The translations under genes were made by a program, and so were the position numbers. A stretch of DNA of 64,000 nucleotides from Streptomyces sp. NBC_01262 (lineage in GTDB: Bacteria; Actinomycetota; Actinomycetes; Streptomycetales; Streptomycetaceae): NCBI RefSeq assembly GCF_036226365.1, contig NZ_CP108462.1:558001-622000 (forward strand). Direction: 5' to 3'. Within the stretch, counting starts at the first letter, position 1. Each line of letters opens with the position of its first letter. Under the pieces are notes generated by a model that saw nothing but the letters and a program-made list of their open reading frames with translations, did not search any database and had not been told where the DNA came from. This document shows, one piece after another, positions 33,012-41,276 of the stretch.

Positions 33012-33757
33012 AGGCGCTTTCCGTTCACTGCTGGGGCCGGACGCGTCCATACGTCGGCGATGGCTTCGGCCAGGTCGGCCACGTCGGTGAATCCGGCGAA
33101 CTTGGCGTTGGGGCGTTCCTTGCGCATCTGCTCGTGCACCAGCGCCTTGATGACCAGGACGGCGGCCGCGGCGGTCGGGTGCTCGGGATCGCCGAGCTTG
33201 CGGAAGGAGTCACCCATGGCCAGCGTCCAGGCCTCGGCGGCGGCCTTGGCGGCGGCGTACGCGGCGTTTCCGGCGGTCGGCTGGGAGGCGCCGGACGCGC
33301 TGATGAGGACGTACCGCCCGTAGGGGCTGCGCAGCAGCGGGTCGTGGAAGGCGAGCGAGGTGTGCTGGACGGTGCGGATGAGGAGCTTCTCCAGGAAGTC
33401 CCAGTCCGCGAGGTCGGTCTCCGGGAAGGAGGCGGAGCCGCGCCAGCCGCCGACGAGGTGGACCATGCCGTCGACGCGGCCGAGGTCCTTCTCGATGCGG
33501 GCCGCCCAGTCGCGGGAGGCGTCCAGGTCGAGCAGGTCGACGATGTCGCCGGTGATGGCGGCGCCGCCGGCGTCGTAGCGGGCCAGGTCCACGGCCTCGG
33601 CGAGGCGGTCGGGGCTGGCGTCGCCGGCCACGACGTGGGCGCCGGCCTTGGCGAGCCGCTGCAGTGTGGCGCGTCCGGCGGGGCCACCGGCTCCGGCCAC
33701 GGCGATCACGGCGCCGTCGAGCGGGCGGGGGCCGCCCGGTTCGGTCTCGGTCGTCAT
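32990..33757 (-). CDS. SDR-family oxidoreductase
   Basis: A 255-residue Rossmann protein: VIAVAGAGGPAGRATLQRLA (glycine motif), DASPDRLAEAVDL, GWRGSASFPETDLADW, then SASGASQPTAGNAAYAAAK with Ser, Tyr and Lys of the SDR active site (about 160-178). The NNAG position is VHLVGG, an atypical variant. ATG 33757 follows GGAGAGGGCGGAGAAG and is preferred; a GTG at 33778 overlapping the DUF6421 stop (GTGA) is possible. Middle gene of a three-gene operon. Confidence 0.82.
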   Translation of the reverse strand: MTTETEPGGPRPLDGAVIAVAGAGGPAGRATLQRLAKAGAHVVAGDASPDRLAEAVDLARYDAGGAAITGDIVDLLDLDASRDWAARIEKDLGRVDGMVHLVGGWRGSASFPETDLADWDFLEKLLIRTVQHTSLAFHDPLLRSPYGRYVLISASGASQPTAGNAAYAAAKAAAEAWTLAMGDSFRKLGDPEHPTAAAAVLVIKALVHEQMRKERPNAKFAGFTDVADLAEAIADVWTRPAPAVNGKRLWLTPHP

Positions 33758-33774
33758 CTTCTCCGCCCTCTCCT

Positions 33775-35139
33775 TCACGCCGCCGCCCGGGTCTCGGTGC
33801 CGGCGGTGATGCCCTTGGTCGAGGCGATCACATCACGCAGCTTCTTGGCCAGGGCCTCGTAGAACATGCTCAGCGGGAACTCGTCCGGCATCACGTCGTC
33901 CACGAGCTTGCGCGGCGGCTGGGTCAGGTCCAGGGCGTCGGGGCCCTTGGCCCATACGGAGCCGGGGTGCGGGGAGAGATAGCTCGCGACGAGGCCGTAG
34001 GCGGCGAACCAGTGCACCAGCTTGGGGCGGTCGATTCCGTCCCGGTACAGGGTCTCGATCTCGGCGCAGAGCTGGTTGGTCACCTGCGGGGCGCGCTGCC
34101 AGTCGATGTGCAGCTTGTTGTCCGTCCAGCGTACGGCGTCGTGCTTGTGCAGGTACGCGAAGAGCAGCTGGCCGCCGAGGCCGTCGTAGTTGCGGACCCG
34201 GTCGCCGGTCAGGGGAAACCTGAAGAGCCGGTCGAAGAGGATCGCGTACTGGACGTTGCGGCCCATGCCATGGCCCTCGGACTCCAGGCGCACGGCCTCC
34301 TTGAAGGTGGTGAGGTCGCAGCGCAGCTCCTCCAGGCCGTACATCCAGAACGGCTGGCGCTGCTTGATCATGAAGGGGTCGAAGGGCAGGTCGCCGTGGC
34401 TGTGGGTGCGGTCGTGGATCATGTCCCACAGCACGAAGGTCTGCTGGGTGAGCTCCTGGTCGGCCAGCAGGGCCGCGGCGTCCTCGGGAAGGGCGAGGCC
34501 GAGGGTGTCCACGGCCGCCTCGGTGACCCGGCGGAAGCGGGCGGCCTCGCGGTCGCAGAAGATGCCGCCCCAGGTGAAGCGCTCGGGGGCCTCGCGGACG
34601 GCGACGGTCTCGGGGAACAGGACGGCGGAGTTGGTGTCGTAGCCCGGGGTGAAGTCCTGGAAGGTGATCGGGACGAAGAGCGGGTTGTCGTACCGGGTCC
34701 GCTCCAGCTCGGCCAGCCAGTCCGGCCACACGACGCTCAGCGCGACCGCTTCGAGGTTGCGGTCGGGGTTGCCGTTCTGGGTGTACATCGGGAACAGCAC
34801 GAGGTGCTGCAGCCCGTCGCGGCGGTCGACCGCGGGCTGGAAGGCCAGCAGCGAGTCCAGGAAGTCCGGCACCCCGAAGCCGCCGTCGGCCCACTTGCGC
34901 AGATCCTTGACCAGGGCCTGGTGGTAGTCCGCGTCGTGCGGGAGCAGCGGGGCCAGGTCCTCCACCGCACCGGTCACCCGGGCCAGGACGGCTTCGACAT
35001 CACTGCGGGAGGGGGCGGCCTCGTCGGTCAGATCGATCGAGCCGTCCTTGCCCTGCCAGGGGCGGATGGCCTCCACGGCCTGCTTCAGGACAGCCCACGC
35101 GGGGTGGCTGACAATCGGCGACGACAGGATTTCCGTCAC
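33775..35139 (-). CDS. DUF6421-family protein
   Basis: A 454-residue cytoplasmic protein resembling the actinobacterial DUF6421 family; function unknown. Notable segments are TYD-rich substrate-like YDNPLFVPITFQDFTPGYDT, then WDMIHDRTHSHGDLPFDPF (about residue 227), where three closely spaced His and flanking Asp look like a metal site, and MGRNVQYAILFDRLFRFPLT. No signal peptide or TM is seen. It is the first gene of an operon with an SDR and a threonine-aldolase homolog, which suggests an enzyme of amino-acid or hydroxy-acid metabolism. Start ATG 35139. The promoter carries an inverted repeat. Confidence 0.75.
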   Translation of the reverse strand: MTEILSSPIVSHPAWAVLKQAVEAIRPWQGKDGSIDLTDEAAPSRSDVEAVLARVTGAVEDLAPLLPHDADYHQALVKDLRKWADGGFGVPDFLDSLLAFQPAVDRRDGLQHLVLFPMYTQNGNPDRNLEAVALSVVWPDWLAELERTRYDNPLFVPITFQDFTPGYDTNSAVLFPETVAVREAPERFTWGGIFCDREAARFRRVTEAAVDTLGLALPEDAAALLADQELTQQTFVLWDMIHDRTHSHGDLPFDPFMIKQRQPFWMYGLEELRCDLTTFKEAVRLESEGHGMGRNVQYAILFDRLFRFPLTGDRVRNYDGLGGQLLFAYLHKHDAVRWTDNKLHIDWQRAPQVTNQLCAEIETLYRDGIDRPKLVHWFAAYGLVASYLSPHPGSVWAKGPDALDLTQPPRKLVDDVMPDEFPLSMFYEALAKKLRDVIASTKGITAGTETRAAA

Positions 35140-35192
35140 TTCCCCTCCTCAACAGAAGAAATTATTGCGAGACCACCGTATCTTCGGCTGCT

Positions 35193-35212
35193 TCTCCCGT
35201 TCAAGTGGGAGA
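35193..35212. promoter_or_regulatory. Inverted repeat over the DUF6421 promoter
   Basis: TCTCCC-N8-GGGAGA, overlapping a minus-strand TTGAAC (-35 candidate) with TACGGT 18 bases further on. It lies 54 bases upstream of the DUF6421 start in a locally AT-richer stretch. Confidence 0.4.
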
Positions 35213-35300
35213 TCTACGTTTAACGTGCCGTTGGGCTGTCCGTCGCCTTGCCGCACTAGGCTTACGGCGTTGATCAGGTCGCACAGGAGGCAGCGGCACC

Positions 35301-35987
35301 TTGAGGTTTCTCACAGTCGGTCATCGCGGTGTCATGGGTGTCGAGCCCGAGAACACGCTTCGCTCCTTCACCCGCGCGCAGCGCGAGGGACTGGACCAGA
35401 TCGAGCTCGACCTGCACCTGAGCAAGGACGGCGCGCTGATCGTCATGCACGACGACAAGGTCGACCGGACCACCGACGGCAGCGGCGCCGTCGCCGACCT
35501 CACCCTCGACGAGCTGCGCGGCCTGGACGCCGGTCTCGGCGAGCGGGTGCCGGTCTTCGAGGAGGTTCTGGACGCGGTGGACAAGCCGATCCAGGCCGAG
35601 ATCAAGGACATCGCCGCCGCCCGTGTCCTGGCCGAGGTGCTGCGCGAGCGCGACGCGCTGGACCGGGTGGACGTGCTGTCCTTCCACGACGAGGCGCTGC
35701 GCGAGGTGCGCGCGCTGCTGCCGGACGCGCGGACCGTGCTGGTCGCCGAGGGCCCGCTGGGCCCGGAACTCGTCCCGCGCGCCCAGGCGGTGGGCGCCTG
35801 CCTGGTGAGCCTGGAGCTGCGCCGGATCAGCCGGGCCCTGGTGCAGGAATGCCACGGGGCGGGCATCCCGGTCATCGCGTGGACCGTCAACACCCCCGCT
35901 GACCTCGCGCTGGTCCGCGCGCTCGGACTCGACGGCGCGGTCACCGACCTGCCGGAGATCCGGCACGCGGTGGCGGCCGGCGGCTGA
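35301..35987 (+). CDS. Glycerophosphodiester phosphodiesterase
   Basis: A 228-residue GDPD TIM-barrel enzyme hydrolysing glycerophosphodiesters to glycerol-3-phosphate. Motifs: VGHRGVMGVEPENTLRSF (catalytic His, Glu-Asn), DQIELDLHLSKDGALIVMHD (Glu/Asp metal ligands and second His), QAEIKD near residue 98 and IAWTVNTPADL near 195. The start is a TTG at 35301, with AGGAGG 11 bases upstream; no ATG or GTG precedes the conserved HRG. A possible -10 (TAGGCT) lies near 35256. No signal peptide, so cytoplasmic. Confidence 0.88.
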   Translation: MRFLTVGHRGVMGVEPENTLRSFTRAQREGLDQIELDLHLSKDGALIVMHDDKVDRTTDGSGAVADLTLDELRGLDAGLGERVPVFEEVLDAVDKPIQAEIKDIAAARVLAEVLRERDALDRVDVLSFHDEALREVRALLPDARTVLVAEGPLGPELVPRAQAVGACLVSLELRRISRALVQECHGAGIPVIAWTVNTPADLALVRALGLDGAVTDLPEIRHAVAAGG

Positions 35988-36083
35988 AAGACGGGGGCAA
36001 CACGCCCGACACAGATGTCCGGCATGTGGAATCACAGGCCGATGACCTGGACATTTACCCACAGGCGATGTCAATCTCGCGCC

Positions 36084-36956
36084 ATGCGCACTGCCTTCGC
36101 CGCCGCTGCCGCGGCCTCCGTTCTCGTCCTCACGGCCGCCGCGTGCGCCCCGCAGGACGACACCAGCACGTCCTCGGCCAGCGGGTCCGCGTCCGCGTCC
36201 GCCTCGTGCTCCACGTCGTCGCTGGCCACCAAGACCGGCGGCAAGCTGACGGTCGGCACGGACAACCCGGCGTACGACCCGTGGTTCTCCGACGACAACC
36301 CGTCGAACGGCAAGGGCTTCGAGTCGGCTGTCGCGTACGCCGTCGCCAAGCAGCTCGGCTTCGACAAGAGCGATGTGGTCTGGCAGAAGGTGGCCTTCAA
36401 CAACGCCTTCGCGGCGGGCACCAAGAGCTTCGACTTCGACATCAACCAGGTCTCCATCAACGCCGACCGCAAGAAGGCCGTGGACTTCTCCTCGGGCTAC
36501 TACACCGTGCGGCAGGCGGTGATCGCACTCAAGGGCTCCACGGCCGCGAAGGCCACCAGCATCGCCGACCTCAAGAAGGTGAAGCTGGGCGCCCAGGTGG
36601 GCACGACGAGCCTGGACTACATCAACGACGTCATCAAGCCGACGCAGGACGTGGCGGTCTACCAGAAGAACGACCTCGCCACCGCCGCGCTGAAGAACGG
36701 TCAGGTCGACGCGATCGTCTACGACCTGCCGACCGCCTTCTACATCACCTCCGCCGAACTGACCGACGCCAAGATCGTCGGCCAGTTCGAGAACACCGGC
36801 GGCGGGCAGGAGCAGTTCGGCCTCGTCCTGGACAAGGGCAGCAAGCTCACCTCCTGCGTCAGCAAGGCGGTCGACGCGCTGCGGGCGGACGGCACGCTGG
36901 CCGCCATCGAGAAGACGTGGCTGTCCGACGCGGTCGACGCCCCGGTGCTGAAGTGA
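36084..36956 (+). CDS. Amino-acid ABC transporter substrate-binding lipoprotein
   Basis: A 290-residue family-3 solute-binding protein. A hydrophobic signal (AAAAAASVLVLTAAACAP) ends in a lipobox-like AAAC with Cys near residue 20, followed by a Ser/Ala linker. The periplasmic-binding fold starts GGKLTVGTDNPAYDPWF and includes GFESAVAYAVAKQLGF, DFDINQVSINADRKKAVDFS and KVKLGAQVGTTSLDY. ATG 36084 has no Shine-Dalgarno; in-frame ATGs at 36045 and 36015 would give a more basic N-region and are possible. Its stop overlaps the permease GTG (GTGA). Confidence 0.87.
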   Translation: MRTAFAAAAAASVLVLTAAACAPQDDTSTSSASGSASASASCSTSSLATKTGGKLTVGTDNPAYDPWFSDDNPSNGKGFESAVAYAVAKQLGFDKSDVVWQKVAFNNAFAAGTKSFDFDINQVSINADRKKAVDFSSGYYTVRQAVIALKGSTAAKATSIADLKKVKLGAQVGTTSLDYINDVIKPTQDVAVYQKNDLATAALKNGQVDAIVYDLPTAFYITSAELTDAKIVGQFENTGGGQEQFGLVLDKGSKLTSCVSKAVDALRADGTLAAIEKTWLSDAVDAPVLK

Positions 36957-37813
36957 CCCTGGAGGACATGTACAAGCCGTCCGCCCGGCGGGTCGAGCGC
37001 GAGCGCCACAAGCGCGCCCGCTCCCGCCGGGCGGCGGCCATCGCCGCGGTGAGCACCCTGGTCACGGCCGCGGTGCTCTACTTCGTCATCACCGGCTCCC
37101 CCGGCTGGCCGCGCACCCGCGAGACGTTCTTCAGCGCCCACTACGCGCGCCAGGCCCTGCCGCAGGTCCTTGAGGGCCTGTGGCTCAACATCCGGCTCAT
37201 GGTGATCTGCGGGGCCATCGCCCTGCTCCTCGGACTGCTCCTCGCGATCGCGCGCACCCTGCGCGGCCCGGTCTACTTCCCGCTGCGCGCCCTGGCCACC
37301 GCCTACGTGGACTTCTTCCGGGGCCTGCCGCTGATCATCTGCCTGCTCGCCGTGATCTACGGCGTGCCCGCGCTGCGGCTCCAGGGCGTGACCACCGATC
37401 CGGTGATACTCGGCGGGACCGCGCTGGTGCTGACCTACTCCGCCTACGTCGGCGAGGTCTTCCGGGCCGGCATCGAGAGCGTCCACCCCAGCCAGCGGGC
37501 CGCCGCCCGCTCGCTCGGCCTGAGCGGCGTGCAGGCGATGCGGTACGTGGTGCTGCCGCAGGCCGTACGGCGCGTGGTGCCGCCGCTGCTGAACGACCTG
37601 GTGTCGCTGCAGAAGGACACCGGGCTGGTGTCGATCGCGGGCGTGGTCGACGCGGTGTACGCGGCGCAGATCCTCGCGAGCAAGAGCTTCAACTACACGC
37701 CCTATGTGGTCGCGGGCCTGATCTTCGTCGCGCTGACGATCCCCATGACCCGGTTCACCGACTGGATCACCGCGCGGATGAACCGCCGCCAGTCGCAGGG
37801 AGGCACCGTATGA
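36953..37813 (+). CDS. Amino-acid ABC transporter permease
   Basis: A 286-residue His/Glu/Gln-type permease. A basic N-terminal stretch (RRVERERHKRARSRR) precedes TM1, then about five TM segments in all. The inner-membrane coupling (EAA) motif is EVFRAGIESVHPSQRAAARSLGLSG in pieces around residue 165-190, and DFFRGLPLIICLL is the typical loop. GTG 36953 is coupled to the binding-protein stop; ATG 36968 is an alternative. It overlaps the ATPase gene (ATGA) downstream. Confidence 0.88.
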   Translation: MTLEDMYKPSARRVERERHKRARSRRAAAIAAVSTLVTAAVLYFVITGSPGWPRTRETFFSAHYARQALPQVLEGLWLNIRLMVICGAIALLLGLLLAIARTLRGPVYFPLRALATAYVDFFRGLPLIICLLAVIYGVPALRLQGVTTDPVILGGTALVLTYSAYVGEVFRAGIESVHPSQRAAARSLGLSGVQAMRYVVLPQAVRRVVPPLLNDLVSLQKDTGLVSIAGVVDAVYAAQILASKSFNYTPYVVAGLIFVALTIPMTRFTDWITARMNRRQSQGGTV

Positions 37814-38556
37814 CCGACGTCCTGAGGCTCGAATCGGTGCGCAAGACCTTCGGCGAGTCGGTGGTCCTGCGGGACGTCGATCTCGCCGTCCCGCAGCACA
37901 CCGTGACCGTGCTGATCGGCGCGTCCGGCTCGGGCAAGTCGACGCTGCTGCGCTGCGCCAACCTGCTGGAGGAGATCGACGACGGCGCGATCTTCCTCGA
38001 CGGGGACGAGATCACCCACCCCCGGGCGGACCAGGACGCGGTGCGGCGGCGGATCGGCGTGGTCTTCCAGGCGTACAACCTCTTCCCGCACATGACCGTG
38101 CTCGACAACATCACGCTCGCCCCGCGCCGGGTGCACGGCACACCGCGCAAGGAGGCCGAGGAGCGGGCGCGCGAGCTGCTGACCCGGCTGGGGCTGGCGG
38201 AGAAGGCGGGCGAGTACCCGGACCGCCTCAGCGGCGGCCAGCAGCAGCGGGTGGCGATCGTACGGGCGCTGGCCGGGCAGCCCAGGCTGCTGCTGCTCGA
38301 CGAGATCACGGCGGCGCTCGACCCGGAGCTGGTGGGTGAGGTGCTCAATGTGGTGCGGGACCTCAAGGAGCAGGGGATGACGATGGTCATCGCCACCCAT
38401 GAGATGGGCTTCGCGCGCGAGGTGGCGGACCAGGTGTGCTTCCTGGACGGCGGCGTGGTGCTGGAGCGCGGCACCGCGAAGCAGGTGTTCGGCGCGCCGG
38501 CGCAGGAGCGCACGCAGCAGTTCCTGCGCCGGATCGTGGAGGCGGGACGGCTCTAG
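37810..38556 (+). CDS. Polar amino-acid ABC transporter ATPase
   Basis: A 248-residue ATPase with Walker A GASGSGKST (about 39-47), Q-loop VVFQAYNLFPHM, signature LSGGQQQRV (about 145), Walker B LLLLDEITAALDP and H-loop ATHEMGFAREVAD. It resembles GlnQ/HisP, but LDEITAALDP replaces the more common LDEPTSALDP. ATG 37810 overlaps the permease stop. Its TAG stop is shared with the stop of the convergent GNAT gene in a CTAG at 38553-38556. Confidence 0.92.
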   Translation: MTDVLRLESVRKTFGESVVLRDVDLAVPQHTVTVLIGASGSGKSTLLRCANLLEEIDDGAIFLDGDEITHPRADQDAVRRRIGVVFQAYNLFPHMTVLDNITLAPRRVHGTPRKEAEERARELLTRLGLAEKAGEYPDRLSGGQQQRVAIVRALAGQPRLLLLDEITAALDPELVGEVLNVVRDLKEQGMTMVIATHEMGFAREVADQVCFLDGGVVLERGTAKQVFGAPAQERTQQFLRRIVEAGRL

Positions 38557-39113
38557 ACCCCCTCGGGCTGGCCCAGCTTCTTGACGAGCAGTTCGAACTG
38601 GAGGTCGTCGCGGGTGGGCCGGCCGAACCGCTCGTCGCCGTAGGGGAAGGGGCTCATCTCGCCGGTGCGGGCGTAGCCGCGGCGTACGTACCAGGCGATG
38701 AGGTCCTCGCGGGCGGAGATCACCGTCATGTGCATCTCGTCAGCGCCCCACTCCTGGTGCGCGAAGCGCTCGGCCTCGGCGAGGACGGCCTTGCCGAGGC
38801 CGCCGCCCTGAAGGACCGGGCTGACGGCGAACATGCCGAAGTAGGCGTGCCCGTCGCGGTTCTCCAGCTGGCAGCAGGCGACCAGCGCCCCGCCGGATTC
38901 GGCCACCACCATCCGGCCGGCGGATCCGCCGACGACGGCCGCCACTCCTTCGGGGTCGGTGCGCTGCCCCTCCAGGAGATCCGCCTCGGTGGTCCACCCG
39001 GCCCGGCTGGCCTCGCCCCGGTAGGCCGACTCGACGAGCGCGACCAGGGCGGGTACGTCGGCCTCGGTGGCGGTCCGGAAGGTGGGCTGCGCGGCGCGCT
39101 CGGCGGTGGCCAT
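38553..39113 (-). CDS. GNAT-family N-acetyltransferase
   Basis: A 186-residue GNAT protein. The acetyl-CoA motif A is FAVSPVLQGGGLGKAVLAEA (Q-x-x-G-x-G, about residue 98-115), and AYFGMFAV is the preceding beta-4 strand. RRGYARTGEMSPFPYGDERF near the C-terminus is typical of a subgroup with unknown small-molecule acceptors. Start ATG 39113. It is convergent with the ABC ATPase and divergent from a VOC gene. Confidence 0.85.
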   Translation of the reverse strand: MATAERAAQPTFRTATEADVPALVALVESAYRGEASRAGWTTEADLLEGQRTDPEGVAAVVGGSAGRMVVAESGGALVACCQLENRDGHAYFGMFAVSPVLQGGGLGKAVLAEAERFAHQEWGADEMHMTVISAREDLIAWYVRRGYARTGEMSPFPYGDERFGRPTRDDLQFELLVKKLGQPEGV

Positions 39114-39202
39114 GTGGGCGGTGTCCTTCGGTCACGGTTGCGGGTCGGTCCGAGGCTAACCGGTACCGGGTTTCAGGAGCACCCGCCGGTACGGTCGGAC
39201 CC

Positions 39203-39589
39203 ATGGTCAACGTACTGAGCAGCCGGATCCTGCTGCGGCCGGCCGATCTGGAGCGGTCGCGGGCTTTCTACCGGGACGACATCGGCCTGGCGATCTACCG
39301 GGAGTTCGGGGAGTGGCAGGAGCGCGGGACGGTCTTCTTCCTGGGCGGCGGCTTTCTGGAGGTGTCGGGGCACGGCGGGCAGCCGCCGGGGCCGGGACTG
39401 CGGCTGTGGCTGCAGGTGGACGACGTGGAGGCCTTCCATCAGCGGCTGCTCGGGCGCGGGGTGGCGGTGGTGCGCGAGCCCCGGCGGGAGTCCTGGGGGC
39501 TCGTCGAGATGTGGGTCGAGGATCCGGACGGCGTAGGGATCTGTGTGGTGGAGGTGCCCGAGGACCATCCGATGAGATACCGGCCGTGA
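39203..39589 (+). CDS. VOC-family (glyoxalase/bleomycin-resistance-like) protein
   Basis: A 128-residue VOC protein: NVLSSRILLRPADLERSRAFY starts the first module (the usual metal His is Arg/Ile here), GGFLEVSG holds a Glu, and the second module ends VEDPDGVGICVVEVPED. Without the first His a metal site is incomplete, so a binding or resistance role is as likely as catalysis. ATG 39203. Confidence 0.75.
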   Translation: MVNVLSSRILLRPADLERSRAFYRDDIGLAIYREFGEWQERGTVFFLGGGFLEVSGHGGQPPGPGLRLWLQVDDVEAFHQRLLGRGVAVVREPRRESWGLVEMWVEDPDGVGICVVEVPEDHPMRYRP

Positions 39590-39691
39590 TCCCGCCCGCG
39601 CGCCCCGGATACGTCTGTGCGCTCGGGTGTGCGCCGCCGGGCGGGGGCATGGTCCGTACGGCAGCTCAGGGACCCTTGGGGGAGGCCGGTC

Positions 39692-40219
39692 ATGCACGGA
39701 CCCGTGGTCGTTGGGTGGCTGCTCGTCGCGCTGGGCGCCGGCACCGGGCTGTACTGCCTGACGGCGCGTCCGGCGGGGCGGGACGAGGCGGTGATGGGGC
39801 TCGGGATGGCGGCGATGGCGGTGCCGGTGTCCGTGCTGGACCCGGCGCCGTGGGGACCGCCGCTGTTCGCGGTGCTCTTCGGGGCGATGGCGGTGCGGGC
39901 GCTGCTGATGGCGCGGGGGCAGCGCCGGGGGCCGGGGCATCACGCGCATCACGCGGTGGGCGCGGGGGCGATGGCGTACATGGCGGTGGCGATGGTGCCC
40001 GGCGGGCACGCGCATGCGCACACCATGGGCGGGGTGCCGCTGCTGACGGGGATGCTGCTGCTGTACTTCACGGCGTACGTGCTGGCGGCCGGGGTGCGGC
40101 TGGCGGCGGTGCCGGTGGCGGCGGGTCCCGCGACGACGGTGCTGCGGGCGCCGGAGCTGGCGGCGGCGTGCCGGGTGTCGATGGCGCTGGGGATGTGCGC
40201 CATGCTGCTGACCCTGTGA
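39692..40219 (+). CDS. DUF5134 membrane protein
   Basis: A 175-residue membrane protein with about five to six TM helices and two His clusters, GPGHHAHHAVGAG (near residue 92) and GGHAHAHTMGG (near 115), on loops. It resembles the DUF5134 family; function unknown, a metal-related role is suggested by the His. ATG 39692 is preceded by GGAGG at 7 bases. It precedes an M56 peptidase gene on the same strand by 93 bases. Confidence 0.75.
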   Translation: MHGPVVVGWLLVALGAGTGLYCLTARPAGRDEAVMGLGMAAMAVPVSVLDPAPWGPPLFAVLFGAMAVRALLMARGQRRGPGHHAHHAVGAGAMAYMAVAMVPGGHAHAHTMGGVPLLTGMLLLYFTAYVLAAGVRLAAVPVAAGPATTVLRAPELAAACRVSMALGMCAMLLTL

Positions 40220-40312
40220 CCGCGACGGCAGGCGCGACATCTGTGAGGCGTGCGTCACTATTGAGCGGGACTGCGTACCCGGGAGTAGTCGCTTGCTCCT
40301 AGTGTGTGCGGC

Positions 40313-41269
40313 ATGACGGTCCCGTTCGTGCTGCTCGTGCTGGGCGCGGTGGCCGCGGCGACGGCGCCGCGACTGCTGGCGCGCGCCGACTGGCCGGACC
40401 GTGAGCCCGTGCTGGCCCTGTGGGTCTGGCAGTGCGTGGTCGCCGCCGTCCTGCTGTGCTGCGTCCTGGCCATGGCGCTGAGCGCCGCCGCCGCGTGGGC
40501 GGCCGTGCGCGGGAACCTCTTCGCCTTCGCTCCCAGGGGTGTGGCGGACGCGTACGGTCTTCCCGGCGCCGGGCCGTGGGCCGGGGCGCTGGCCGTCCTG
40601 CTCGCGTGCGGCGGCGCCTGGACCGCGGCGATGCTCACCCGTGAGGTGCGGGCCGCCCGGGCCCGGCAGCGCAAGCGCCGTACCGACCTGCTGGTACGGG
40701 CGCCTCGGCTGCCCGGCGAGGGCCTGGAACTGGCGCCGGACGAGCGGCTGGTCGTCCTGGAGGGCGACCGGCCCGACGCGTGGTGGCTGGCCGGGCCCCG
40801 GCCGAGGCTGGTCATCACGACGGGCGCGCTGCGGCGGCTGAAGGGCCGTCAGCTCGACGCCGTGCTCGCCCATGAGCTGGGGCACGCCAGGGCCCGGCAT
40901 GACGTCCTGCTGCACTGCGCGGGAGCGCTGGCCGCGGGTTTTCCGCAGGTGCCGGTCTTCGCCGGGTTCCGCGACCAGGTGCACCGGCTGATCGAGCTGG
41001 CCGCCGACGACATCGCCTCGCGTCGCTTCGGGCGGCTGACGACCGCTCTCGCCCTGGTCGAACTCAACGAGGACCGCGGCGTGTTCGGCCCCTGTGCCAC
41101 CCCGCTCGATGACGACTCCGGCCATGTCTCCGGCCGCGTCAACCGGCTGCTCGACCCGGCACCGCGGCTCAGCCGCGTACGCCGGGTCCGCCTCACCGCG
41201 CTGTCCCTGCTGGTGCCGGCGATCCCCCTGCTCGTGGCCTTCGGACCGGGTCTGACCGCCCTGGCATGA
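40313..41269 (+). CDS. M56-family (BlaR1/MecR1-like) membrane zinc metallopeptidase
   Basis: A 318-residue membrane protein: TM helices in the first 110 residues and near the C-terminus, enclosing a cytosolic gluzincin domain with VLAHELGHARARHD (HExxH, about residue 182) and the downstream Glu ligand in RLIELAADDIASRR (about 228). Related proteins cleave BlaI/MecI repressors on sensing beta-lactams, but this one has no C-terminal penicillin-binding sensor, and no BlaI/MecI gene is next to it. ATG 40313 is used; a GTG at 40304 is an alternative. Confidence 0.84.
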   Translation: MTVPFVLLVLGAVAAATAPRLLARADWPDREPVLALWVWQCVVAAVLLCCVLAMALSAAAAWAAVRGNLFAFAPRGVADAYGLPGAGPWAGALAVLLACGGAWTAAMLTREVRAARARQRKRRTDLLVRAPRLPGEGLELAPDERLVVLEGDRPDAWWLAGPRPRLVITTGALRRLKGRQLDAVLAHELGHARARHDVLLHCAGALAAGFPQVPVFAGFRDQVHRLIELAADDIASRRFGRLTTALALVELNEDRGVFGPCATPLDDDSGHVSGRVNRLLDPAPRLSRVRRVRLTALSLLVPAIPLLVAFGPGLTALA

Positions 41270-41276
41270 TCGGCCC

